The notes beneath the pieces were generated by a model, which saw only the letters and a list, made by a program, of their open reading frames with translations, did no database searches and was not told the origin of the DNA. A stretch of DNA of 30,939 bases from Chara braunii. Lineage: Eukaryota; Streptophyta; Charophyceae; Charales; Characeae. Of the stretch, positions 1 to 8,482 are shown one piece after another. The DNA lies in NCBI GenBank assembly GCA_003427395.1, contig BFEA01000353.1, forward strand, positions 780,526 through 811,464. The letters are read 5' to 3'. A program made the translations under genes and the position numbers. The number at the start of each line of letters is the position of its first letter. The first letter of the stretch is position 1.

Positions 1-90
1 TTTTTTTCCCCTACAGGGGGCCGGGGTCCCGGGTGCCGACCCCCGGAACCCCGGAACCCCGGCGGGGTCCCGGGGCCGGGGTTCGACAAC
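1..90. repeat. GC-rich low-complexity sequence
   Basis: A short T run is followed by iterated CCCCGG/GGGGCC words, including three successive CCCCGGAA-like units. It abuts the start of the RT fragment, so it probably marks a degenerate or poorly assembled edge of element C. No function is visible. Confidence 0.6.
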
Positions 91-91
91 C

Positions 92-367
92 TTGGTCATA
101 CAGCATGAAATCCATACCGGAAACCATCCCCCGATCCACTGTAAGCCCTACAGGTATTCCTTGGTGGAACGAAAAACGGCCCTTCAGCGGATCCGGGAGT
201 TCGAAGCCAATGGATGGATCAAACCTGCTACTAAGCCGTGGTCATTTCCAGTAGTCCTAGTGCCAAAGAAAAACGGATCGATTCGCATATGCATCGATTA
301 TCGCAAATTGAATGATATCATTGCCAGTCATCACAAAGGGTCCTATGGAGAACACAAATTTAATTGA
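92..367 (+). pseudogene. Ty3/gypsy reverse transcriptase, fingers (element C)
   Basis: This frame encodes the N-terminal part of a Ty3/gypsy RT. It has a HEI-TGN-PI-PYR stretch, then GWIKPATKPWSFPVVLVPKKNGSIRICIDYRKLN, seen here as the successive blocks GWIKP, VVLVPKKNGS and RICIDYRKLN, which are diagnostic of the family. RT copies element RNA into cDNA inside the particle. The frame breaks after the DYRKLN block, where about 28 residues are replaced by unrelated sequence, and homology resumes in another frame near 480. The N-terminal protease and gag of element C are not in the window. It is a pseudogene fragment; the family assignment is secure. Confidence 0.85.
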
Positions 368-452
368 TCATTCACACGGCGTCCATCCAGGTCGCAGTTG
401 CCAAGCCTCTGCCGGCTTACTTACATTCGCTAACTAAGGACCTCCGTGAGAG

Positions 453-1679
453 TTGTATGCGAGGAATCAAAGATGTGTATCCCGTATTGACGACTTATTG
501 GATGCAATTGTATGTGCTAATTATTTTAGCAAATTTGATATTCGCCATGGCTTTCATCATATTCTGGTTAAGAAAGAGGATCGACCGAAAACAGCCTTTG
601 TACTGTTTGAGGGCACGTGGCAGTGGGTTTGGTGTCCGATGGGGATTTGCAACGCGCCTGCCACGTTTTAGCAGGCGACGAATGTGACATTCCAGAACTT
701 CGTCAACAAGACGCGGCTAACTCAAGGGATGGTTAACTTTTGCGCCATCGTGTATATGGATGGCATCCTAGTCTACTCGGAGACCTATCACGGGCACGCA
801 CAGCATATCGAATGGACTTTTGGGGCTCTGAGAGACGCTGGGTTCAAGATCGCGCTCGAGAAGAACGAGTTCTTCCTCTCAGAAATCTCGTTCTTAGGCT
901 ATGTGGTGACACGCGGAGGACTGCGGCCGGACTCGAGAAAAGTCGCGGCGGTGAAAGACGCCCTTGTCCCCACGTCATTGACGCAGGTTCGAGCTTTCCT
1001 GGAGCTGGCATCGTATTATCGTCGCTTCATCAAGGGCTTCGCCGCAATTGCACGACCTCTAACGAACTTACTATGGAAGGACCAGCCCCTCGGTTGGGAT
1101 GCAGAGTGCGAACAGGCCTTCGCCACTCTCAAGAACGCCCTGGCTACAACACCTATTTTGATCCGGCCAGACCCTACAAAGCAGTTCATTCTCATCACGG
1201 ACTGGCAGCCGGAGGCGGTCTCCGCTATTCTAGCGCAGAAGGGGAACGACGATCGAGAACACGTCATCGAATATGCATCACGCACAGTGCCATACGAGCG
1301 AAGGAACGATTCGGCCCTGCAAGGTGAATGTTACGCCGTGGTCTGGGGGATTCAGCACTTCCATCCGTACTTGTATGGACAAAAGTTCTTACTTGTAACC
1401 GATCACGAGCCATTATTGGCTCTCAAGAAGCTCACTAATTACACGGGTATGATTGGACGGTGGGCGGTGCGTCTGCAGGAATACGACTTCGACATCATTC
1501 ATCGAAAGACGGAGAGGCACGGCAACGCAGACGGGTTGACACGTCTGCATCGCCCCGCTAAGGTACCTAAGGGAGAAGAGATCATTCCGTGGAAGGAACC
1601 GGAGTCGGCGAACGGACCCAAGTACGGACAAGTGGCAGTCCTTCCACGTGGCAAGAAGCAGCCAATTGGCAATGGGTGA
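453..1679 (+). pseudogene. Ty3/gypsy RT palm/thumb and RNase H (element C)
   Basis: One frame carries the RT palm (RIDDLLDAI, YFSKFDIRHGFH, KTAF, NAPATF), the thumb region (FLGYVVTRGGLRPD, YYRRFIKGFA) and an RNase H domain. In RNase H the expected acidic positions remain: D in ITDWQ, E in LQGECYAV, D in VTDHEPL and D in NADGLTR. Two lesions stand out. A TAG at 669-671 falls where the family usually has Gln after NAPATF. The catalytic box reads YMDG instead of Y-x-D-D, so one metal-binding Asp is lost. The sequence diverges clearly from elements A, B and D and represents a separate lineage. The frame stops at 1677-1679 and coding-like sequence continues in another frame with a zinc finger. Confidence 0.9.
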
Positions 1680-1992
1680 CGAAGGTAATCTTGTGACCCC
1701 CCTCTCTCCCCTCTCATCCTCATCTCTTCTCTCCCTACTCGACAAATTTTGTTATTTTTGCGAAGCAATCTCGCACGTCTACTCGGTCCCTATGCGTCCT
1801 AGTGGGGAAGGATATGCAGAATGGATAGATTGTCGACAGTGTGTCGCACGAGCCCACGACTCGTGCATCCAGTACAGAAATGGCGATAAGCCTTGGTTGT
1901 GTCCCTTGTGTCGGATTGATAAGGCTCGATTTCTCGACGCCACGTCAGAAGGGTTAGAGAAGACCCGAAAATTTAGAAGGGTCGAAGTCTGA
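1648..1992 (+). pseudogene. PHD-type zinc finger segment
   Basis: The frame starts with a pyrimidine-derived Ser/Leu/Pro linker, then shows a C4HC3 pattern between 1750 and 1911: C-x2-C, 23 residues, C-x2-C-x4-H-x2-C, 11 residues, C-x2-C, with Trp two residues before the seventh Cys (WLCPLC). That order and the Trp fit a PHD finger rather than a RING or a retroviral CCHC knuckle. PHD fingers commonly bind histone H3 tails. It lies directly downstream of the element C RNase H and upstream, in the same frame, of integrase-like and gag sequence. It could therefore be a targeting module of element C or an N-terminal part of an element A protein. The frame ends at a TGA (1990-1992). The C2-C3 loop is a little long for the family. 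Confidence 0.7.
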
Positions 1993-2115
1993 ACGGACAT
2001 TGCGCTAATTGCCACCTTAGTAGGGAACCCCCTCTGGAACTTCACTAAGGAAGACAGGAGGAGGGCCAACGAAAGGGCTAGGGACTATCGCTGGAACGAG
2101 GGCACATTCTGCAAC
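1993..2115 (+). pseudogene. Integrase N-terminal-like remnant
   Basis: After the TGA the same frame reads a segment of the form FTKEDRRRANERARDY followed by RWNEGTF and CNKKD. It resembles the region just ahead of the HHCC zinc-binding domain in Ty3/gypsy integrases, where basic residues precede an aromatic/GxLY motif. No HHCC histidines or cysteines follow. Within about 10 residues the sequence becomes gag-like, so if this is integrase it is cut off at once. The homology call rests on pattern only. Confidence 0.4.
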
Positions 2116-2993
2116 AAGAAAGATGAAAATTTATTGTTGTGGATTGCCGAAATTCGGACGTACTGCGGGACGGCCCTTGTTGAACCCGAGTCTTAAGTTG
2201 CTTTCTCTATTTCTTGTCTTGGGGGGGAAGCAAAAGAATGGGTCCTGGCCGAAGCCAATGCAGCCGGGTTCGATGACATTGGGGAGTGGGCTGGAACCTT
2301 GAACCTCAAGCGGTTCCTTGGTAAGATCAAGGAATGGTTTTTGGATAAAACGACGACCGACAAGGCCTTTGACCAGCTCACCACAATTGGTCAGAAACAT
2401 TGGACCTTTGTGGAATCGCTGTCTAGGGAAGTTGATCGGTTGCTGCAGGTTCCTAGACTGAACCTGCAAGACAACCAAGTCTTGCATATTTATTCCCGTG
2501 CTCTGCCCGAGCCCATTCGTGGACAACTCGTGGCAGAGTCGAAGTCCGACAAATATAATTACAGGCAGTTTCGGGATCTGGCTCTCCAACGAGAGCAAAT
2601 GACTTCTCAGGTAAAGAATTCGTATGCGCCTGTTGTAAAGTTTGGTGGTGGTGCAGGTGCAAGAAAGCGGATACTTTGGCGCGAAAAGCGCCAGGACCAC
2701 ACCCTCGTCGTCTTTGATGATGATACTGTGGAGAAGTGGCCATTGGAGGCTGACGGTGTGGCGAGCAACAGTGATTCCGGGAAGGGGGAAGTCACTGTTG
2801 CGGTGGTCAACAAGGGAGGACCACGACCGCGAGTAATGAAGAAGAAGAAACCACACTCGTTTCCTGAGTATCCCGGAATTGAGGTCGGGAAGCCATGGGA
2901 AAAAATGGGAATGAACAGGAAACTTGGCAAGAACGGATGGACAACGCGCAATGCCTGAAGTGTGGTACTCGAGGTCATCTGATTGCGTGGTGC
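2116..2993 (+). pseudogene. Gag capsid region and zinc knuckle (element A)
   Basis: The frame encodes a retrotransposon gag capsid: LLWIAEIRTYC, then GGEAKEW, FLGKIKEWF, LSREVDRLLQ and YSRALPEPIRGQL, the usual order of Ty3/gypsy gag blocks. Gag assembles the particle and binds element RNA. A TAA at 2194-2196 and a TGA at 2956-2958 interrupt it. The nucleocapsid knuckle (C-x2-C-x4-H-x4-C, 2952-2993) is read one frame away from the capsid, so an indel lies just upstream. No N-terminal start is visible, because the upstream neighbour is the PHD/integrase-like piece. It belongs with the protease and RT that follow. Confidence 0.8.
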
Positions 2994-3061
2994 CCATTAA
3001 TCCGTAACCCAAAAGCGAATCGCCAGTAGGAGTAGCATCTGCTCCTACTGAGTCTAAGGGT

Positions 3062-3587
3062 TTGGACCAAAATGAAGGTAAGGCGCCTACGATCTCTTCC
3101 AACCTTTTGATTCGCATGGCAGAGGATGGTTCTTCTTCGGCCCATCGTACGGAACACCCTGAACCTGTCTTATGTACTGTCTCTCTGGACGACTCTCTTG
3201 ACGAGCTTGGTAACGAGTTGCTAGCATTACGAAGCTCGTGGGCTAAGAAATCGAAGTCTAAGGATGACCTACTACTCACAGATGTAGACATTGCACGTAC
3301 ACGTGTAGGTGCACTGTTGGACTCAGGATCAACGCGATCCTACATATCCGAGAAGGCAATTCGCAAGTTGCATCTCGGTCAAGTGCCGATTTTGTTCCAA
3401 GGAAGGGAAAAAGGTTTTACACGGGGTATCCTTCGTGGTCGAAAAAAAATTACCGTTTGACTTGATTCTGGGAATGGACTGGCACGAGGAAGCCAACCCA
3501 GATATCAAGTTCAAAGAAAAGATTGTGCAATTGTGTGATGCACACTCAGAATTGAAACCTATCAAATTGTTTCATAAGTCTGGCTGA
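3062..3587 (+). pseudogene. Aspartic protease (element A)
   Basis: This is a retropepsin-like domain with the active-site block GALLDSGSTRSYIS (D-S-G, intact) near 3308-3349 and the C-terminal LPFDLILGMDW block near 3450-3482. Such proteases cut the Gag-Pol polyprotein during particle maturation. The two halves are in different frames; the shift lies at about 3420-3450, close to a run of eight A. The sequence between the two blocks is shorter than in the element B protease, so an internal deletion accompanies the shift. It lies between the gag knuckle and the RT of element A, the normal Ty3/gypsy order. Confidence 0.85.
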
Positions 3588-3609
3588 CTCTAGTCTCTCT
3601 TTCTGTTGT

Positions 3610-4604
3610 ATGAGTTATCCAACATTTCGATCAATGGTTTCAAAGAAAAAATTGGAACAGGAAGTAATGATGGTCTTGGTAAAGAAAGCAGATGAATGCT
3701 CTACTTCCTGCCCTCCGTCGATTGAGAAACTCTTAGATGAGTATAAAGATCTACAACTCGAACCAACAGGAATAACTGCGCGTGCTATAAAGCACACCAT
3801 CGAAATTATTCTTGGTAGTAAGATTCCCAAGGGCCCTATCTACCGAATGTCTGCTAAGGAACTTGAGGAATTAAAGAAACAACTACAAGACTTAACAGAG
3901 AAAGGATGGATTCGCCCTAGCTCTTCTCCTTATGGTGCTCCTGTCTTGTTTGTGCCTAAAAAGGAAGGAGAATTGCGTCTCTGTATTAACTATAGAGGGT
4001 TGAATGCCGTCACTGTTAAAAATGTCGAACCTCTACCATGTATTGACGGTTTGTTGGACCAGTTGCAGGGCTGCAAGTTCTTCAGTAAGATTGATCTGAA
4101 GTCTGGGTACCACCAGATCGAGGTGGATCCTGCGGATCAATACAAGACTGCATTCTGAACAAGGTATGACCACTACGAGTTTGCGGTAATGCCTTTCGGA
4201 CTGAGTAATGCCCCAACGACCTTCCAAAGATCCATGAATAAGTTATTTCGTCAATGGTTGGATCAGTTCGTCATTGTTTATCTCGATGACATTCTAGTGT
4301 ATAGCCAGACACTAGAAGATCATCAGAAACACCTACGTCTTGTTCTTGGGAGGGCAACTTCAAGTTAAATCCAAAGAAATCTGAGTTCGCTAAGTCGGAA
4401 GTCTTATATCTAGGACACATAGTGAACGAAGATGGTCTAAGGCCGGAAGAAAAGAAGATTTCAGCAATTAGCGATTGGCCACAACCAAAGTCTGTAACTG
4501 AACTACGATCTTTCCTTGGTTTGGCAAGTTATTATAGGAAGTTTGTTAGGAACTTCTCATTGATCGCCGCACCAATGAGAAGATTGCTAAAGAAAGGAAC
4601 TATT
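3610..4604 (+). pseudogene. Reverse transcriptase and start of RNase H (element A)
   Basis: RT motifs run in order: [80 protein letters not shown], then an intact YLDD box near 4279-4290 and SFLGLASYYRKFVRNFS. Breaks are a TGA at 4156-4158 (element B has Arg here) and a deletion with frameshift near 4345-4365, where the start of the NFKLNPKK block follows abruptly. Homology stops after LLKKGTI at 4604. The next expected residues reappear at 12279, so the gene is split by the insertion. Apart from these lesions the domain is well preserved and closely resembles element B. Confidence 0.92.
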
Positions 4605-4993
4605 CGCAACCCTTAGGCTGCAGTATAGTGGGCTTCCGCGTCTGTGTCAAGGTGTCGCATTTTTGGCGGCGGGCGACCAGGATGCAAAGTGGGTTCTTAG
4701 GGGGCAAAAAAATTTGGGAGACCGGTCCTTGCCAAAATTGCGGACTACCTACAGCTAGCTCTGGGAGAACCGGTGTCGAGCGCATCGGTCCGGCACCGCA
4801 CCAGGGCAGCGCGGGACCCTCCCGACCGCGTCACGCAGGAGTTGGTTTAAACCCTTCGTCACAAATATACATGGAGCTTCCATAAGCCGCTCCGACCGAG
4901 TGCGCCAGCCATACCTCTCGCGAGCCCCTATGACAGGATAGAGCCTACGCGAGGCACGACTTACCTCCACCTTGCGGGAGCTGTCACCTCCCT

Positions 4994-5015
4994 TCGGTGG
5001 GTGTATCCCCACCGA
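4994..5015 (+). other. Perfect hairpin, 8-bp stem
   Basis: TCGGTGGG at 4994-5001 pairs with CCCACCGA at 5008-5015 around a six-base loop. It is the first of the strong hairpins in the insertion. Confidence 0.75.
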
Positions 5016-5022
5016 GCTACCA

Positions 5023-5066
5023 GTCCACGGTACGAAAGCTGATCAGCTGCAATCGCAGAGGTGGAC
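5023..5066 (+). other. Potential three-way-junction fold
   Basis: GTCCAC (5023-5028) can pair with GTGGAC (5061-5066). The enclosed sequence holds the palindrome AGCTGATCAGCT and a CTGC-aatc-GCAG hairpin. The arms compete for some bases, so the fold is plausible but not unique. Confidence 0.45.
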
Positions 5067-5353
5067 CAGCCGAGGGCGTTTCTCGTTCGTTGTAGCATAG
5101 GGGGTACGCGCGGTAATACGCCTCTATCGGACCCGCACGCGAACCGACATCTTGGGGGGCTGAGGTCCCAAGCGCGACTCGTCGCCGGTCGACTAGGACG
5201 CATCCCACACACCACGCGCACACCACTGTACGAACACAAAAATAAAACACTCACACACACACCGAACAACCCGACAACACTCCTAGTCCCTTCAGTAGCC
5301 ATCCCATAACTTTTCGATGCAGAAATCGGATAGGCGTCGCGCGCGAGACTTAG

Positions 5354-5360
5354 TATAAAA
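5354..5360 (+). promoter_or_regulatory. TATA-like box
   Basis: TATAAAA lies in a GC-rich setting about 125 bp upstream of the hairpin train. It could drive a noncoding transcript that includes the hairpins. There is no independent evidence of transcription. Confidence 0.35.
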
Positions 5361-5484
5361 CCGCGCGGACGCAGGGCTAATTCATATTGATTCGCAATGC
5401 AAGCGTATGCAAGCAGTCGCAATGATGGCGTACTATGTAGTGCCCATAATCAAGCGGTCCCTCGTGGATCCGAGTACCGCTTAT

Positions 5485-5711
5485 GACACTCAAGTGCCAG
5501 ACTCGAAGTGTCGTGAGGGTCTAGTCCCTCACGATATTGCACGACTGAAGGAATAGTCGTGCAGCCGCCGCGAGACCTCCAGCCTTTGGTCTGAGCGTCT
5601 CGGTAGGCAAGGCAAATAGGCTCTGCACGGGGGCAGATTCCTTCCCTGCAGAGTCTAGGGCTTGGGATGTCCTAGACAAGGACCTTGAATCTCGGCCCAG
5701 GACCAACGTCC
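5485..5711 (+). other. Train of nearly contiguous hairpins
   Basis: Successive inverted repeats fill this stretch almost end to end: GACACT/AGTGTC (5485-5512); TCGTGAGGG/CCCTCACGA, loop 6 (5511-5534); TGCACGACT/AGTCGTGCA, loop 8 (5538-5563); CGAGAC/GTCTCG (5571-5602); CTCTGCA-c-GGG/CCC-TGCAGAG (5621-5653); GTCTAGG/CCTAGAC (5653-5677); GGAC/GTCC (5700-5711). The stems are unrelated in sequence but similar in geometry. A structured RNA or DNA hairpin cluster is implied, function unknown. Confidence 0.7.
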
Positions 5712-5714
5712 GAC

Positions 5715-5721
5715 TATAAAA
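5715..5721 (+). promoter_or_regulatory. TATA-like box after hairpin train
   Basis: TATAAAA lies four bases after the last hairpin of the train. It could equally be a chance AT-rich word. Confidence 0.25.
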
Positions 5722-6243
5722 GATCTCTAAAAAGCAAAGGATAAAAGAGGATCTCCCTTTTCTCTCAAACCCATAATCTGTTTAACCCTTACGCGCGGTC
5801 CCAATAGGCCGCACGAATCACTCGAGACATATATGTACACATATATATAGAGGGTTATTGATATAGGACGATCACTTCTCACAGTCACAGTGGGACTCCT
5901 CTCAGCCATATATATATGTATGTGAGCGTAGGCAGTCAAATCCCAAGTCCGAATCACCAAGCATACCTGCAATCACATCAAAGATTCAACCAGAAAGTCC
6001 ATGCACTACACGGGGTCAACTTCAACCATTCTCTGTACTCACACCCCTCGCCTTAGCCATGCAAGCCTCACTCTTGTGCAACTCCTCAAAGCAAAATACT
6101 CAGTATTTTTCTTTAAATGACCATTCAAATAAAGTCCGGGTGAAAACACAACAAAACAATCCAAATCATAAGGCTGAAGCCTTTAGGTTGAGCAGCGAGA
6201 GTGAATTGGAGTTGAATCGTAATCCGACGAGTCGACAACCGAC

Positions 6244-6345
6244 CTGTTATCAGTGATAACAGAAGATGATCCTCAAGGGATCAAGTTGAATCTAGTCCTG
6301 AACTTGAATCAAACGATCAAGAGGACCTGTAACACATGACAGGTC
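6244..6345 (+). other. Further hairpin cluster
   Basis: Four inverted repeats occur close together: CTGTTATC/GATAACAG, loop 3 (6244-6262); TGATCC/GGATCA, loop 5 (6267-6283); TCAAGTT/AACTTGA, loop 13 (6281-6307); GACCTGT/ACAGGTC, loop 8 (6324-6345). All arms are perfect. The stretch 5722-6243 before it has AT-dinucleotide runs (about 5828-5850 and 5908-5922) and no recognisable gene. Confidence 0.7.
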
Positions 6346-6422
6346 AATGCCCCAGGCTAAGCCTATAAGTCATATCCAAGTTATATATACCTGTCTTCCC
6401 TTTATCTTCTAAGGCTGCATAT

Positions 6423-7122
6423 GACTGAACTAACCTAAGTTCAGTCTGCCCCAGCTTACCATCAATTTTATTCTTAATTATATTCTCTTCACGTTGTGAT
6501 AGGCTATAGTCAGACCACCTAAACTTATAGAACAGTCTGATTAACTCGTTCTTAAATAAAATAATAGTAAAGTATAGCCAATTTGTATCCATTGGGTTCC
6601 AACATGTGCGAGGCTTTGAGTCAGACCACCTGAACTTACAGAACAGTCTGGCTCTCTGCCTGATTAATTCCTCTTTGATCCAATCTGTGCGTGGCATTGG
6701 GCTAAGATCACCTGAACTTACAAAACGATCTGCCCTCTGTCAGGTTCATTCGCTCAGAAAAAAAGCAGGAAGAGGGCCACCTAACTCATAGAACAACTTA
6801 GACCTCCTCGTTCAAAACTAAATAAACAGAGGAAAACCCAAGTAAACAGGGCAACCAAGGCACCTGAACTTACAGAATGCACTTGGTCCCTGAAAAGTCA
6901 ACCACAGTCAGCCCTCACAAGTAAGAGCAGTCAGGCCACCTAAACTTATAGAACAGCCTGACCCTCCACGCAAAACCATAGCATTGGGTCTCCCCAAACT
7001 TATGGGGACTTCCCAACCTCCAGAGCAATCAGACCCCCTAAACTTATAGAAGGGTCTGACGCTCCATGCAAACCAAAATAAACAAAGCACTGGGTCTCCC
7101 CAAACTTATGGGGACCTCCCAG
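6423..7122 (+). repeat. Array of hairpins with conserved AACTTA hexaloop
   Basis: Nine good hairpins, plus one degenerate, share a hexaloop AACTTA (AACCTA in the first). Stems: GACTGAACT/AGTTCAGTC (6423-6446); TAGTCAGAC/GTCTGATTA with one G-T (6507-6543); GAGTCAGAC/GTCTGGCTC (6618-6654); GGGC-ta-AGATC/GATCT-GCCC (6699-6735); degenerate (about 6772-6806); CAGGG-ca-ACCAAG-GCA/TGC-a-CTTGGT-CCCTG (6847-6892); GTCAGGC/GCCTGAC (6930-6962); TTGGG-tc-TCCCC/GGGGA-ctt-CCCAA (6984-7016); GAGC-aa-TCAGACCC/GGGTCTGA-c-GCTC (7023-7064); CTGGG-tc-TCCCC/GGGGA-cct-CCCAG (7090-7122). The loop-closing pair itself switches between A-T (CTA/TAG) and G-C (CTG/CAG). Stems vary but stay paired, while the loop is fixed. 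Confidence 0.85.
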
Positions 7123-7400
7123 CCTTAGTGACATAGTCAAACCTTCATGCAAAACAGTTTCCCATTCTGCCCTTTCCCTGATGCAGTTTCTTTTAACAGT
7201 CTGATTTCACATAGCCAACAAAAACTGAAACTGAAATTGCCCAAACATTCTTTTATTTAATCTGGGTTTACCTCCTGAAAGTCAGACAAAAGTCGAAGTA
7301 GGGCTTCATACCACATACTCAGTCAAAACATAGAAAGGAATACAAATATGGGTTATAATCTGGGTTTATAGAGAGAATGAAAGGTTACCTTACAGTTCCC

Positions 7401-7468
7401 TGCCTCCAGAACTCCTCCTGAGTTCCGGCAGAGCTCCCGCAATCGGTGGGAGGACTCCCCACAGAGTC
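7401..7468 (+). other. Three adjacent hairpins
   Basis: TGCC-GAACTC/GAGTTC-GGCA (7401-7430, with small internal loops), CTCCC/GGGAG (7434-7452) and GACTC/GAGTC (7453-7468) follow one another with almost no spacing, continuing the pattern seen upstream. Confidence 0.6.
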
Positions 7469-8247
7469 TTGCTGCGGACCTACGGGTTGCAATCCTGCCA
7501 GCCGCCTTCCTATGAGAACCAAATGACTAGACTTAGAGTAAGAAGGGCAGAAGGAGGGAGTTTTCAGACTCTCAGATCCAAGGAGAGGTGCGCTCAAACT
7601 CGCGGGAGAGGGCCTTGGTACCTTTAGCGCCTGAGGGCCCCGCAATGGCGGCCAGGTGTAGCAGCGGCTCCGTCTGATTGAAATCACACTGCTAACTGTT
7701 GGCTTTCCCTGAGGATCCTCCAAATCACATCAGTATCTTCTCTTCAACGATTTCATTTCCCTCCGCGATCTCGCGACCTGCCGGGTGCCAGCCACAAGCA
7801 ACTTCTGCAACCTTGTGACTCTAAGCGCGGACTATAAACGAATCCTGCATTCTCACGGCTCGCCTCCCATTAGTTCACTTGGTGGAGCAAATAACGCTTC
7901 GGTCAATTTCCTAAACTTGCAATGATGCAGCTGCCCTCTCATTACCCCGTTTGTCAGTCTGAATAGTACCTCCACCGCTGCCGACCAGTAGATTTGCGGT
8001 CTCCGTAGCTGGCCTGCTGTTCCCACCGCTTCAACGAGGTGAGCAGCCTTAAGCAATTCAGGCGAGTATTCAATCGCACCTCTCACTCTTTCGTAACCGC
8101 AACCGCAACCCCTCAAAACAGTTCACCCATTCCTGGTAGCAGCAACAGTCTCTATAGAAACTTAACAACTAGGCCTAGCTAGTTACGTAAGTGCAATATG
8201 CCAGCCAGCCGGTAAGTTCGTATTCGGGCGACTCACAATTTTAACAG
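7469..8247. other. No recognised gene; weak minus-strand ORF
   Basis: The longest frame is on the minus strand (8116 down to 7853, about 87 residues). It begins without an ATG and includes a SPELLKAAHLVEAVGTAGQL stretch that I do not recognise. It has no clear splice sites and may be chance. No repeats of note are seen apart from short hairpin-like words. Confidence 0.4.
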
Positions 8248-8471
8248 CTAGGATCTGCAGTTCCCCAAATCATCCCTCTTTAGTTCGCTGGCGAGTGATC
8301 TTCTACCTACAGGCAGCCTCTGCAATTTGCCAAGTAGATTCTGAGTCACAGCCTTGCTCACAGCTTCACTCCTCGCTACTCCAAGGAACAGGGTGGATCC
8401 ATCAACGTAAGCGCCCAATCCTGCTACCGCTCCAAGTATTAGGATGAACAGCATCGAGGCGAACTTCTGCA
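8248..8471 (-). CDS. Possible minus-strand exon, function unknown
   Basis: Read on the minus strand, a long T run ends in GCAG (plus-strand 8467-8482), a good 3' splice site. It is followed by an open frame of about 70 codons to a stop at 8248-8250. The predicted peptide starts KFASMLFILILGAVAGLGAY, a hydrophobic stretch that could be a membrane segment or signal anchor, then becomes polar and basic (LQRLPVGRRSLASELKRD). I do not recognise a family. A GTGAGT word lies shortly after the stop on the same strand. The T run could instead be a poly-A relic of retroposition. No partner exon was identified. Confidence 0.3.
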
Positions 8472-8482
8472 AAAAAAAAAAA

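Larger units (their letters stand above)
4605..5480. other. Noncoding left part of insertion
   Basis: No convincing coding frame is present. Visible structure includes an 8-bp-stem hairpin at 4994-5015 (TCGGTGGG/CCCACCGA), a nested fold at 5023-5066 and a hairpin with CTTGGG/CCCAAG arms at 5151-5172. An AC-rich stretch follows at about 5205-5285. Open frames here are short and overlap on both strands without codon bias. Confidence 0.6.

Noticed and set aside
5485-5711. MicroRNA precursor cluster
   Set aside because: Stems of 4-10 bp are far too short for plant or algal miRNA precursors.
6423-7122. CRISPR array
   Set aside because: Repeats are hairpins with varying stems and irregular 46-111 bp spacing, without identical direct repeats, and the window is eukaryotic.
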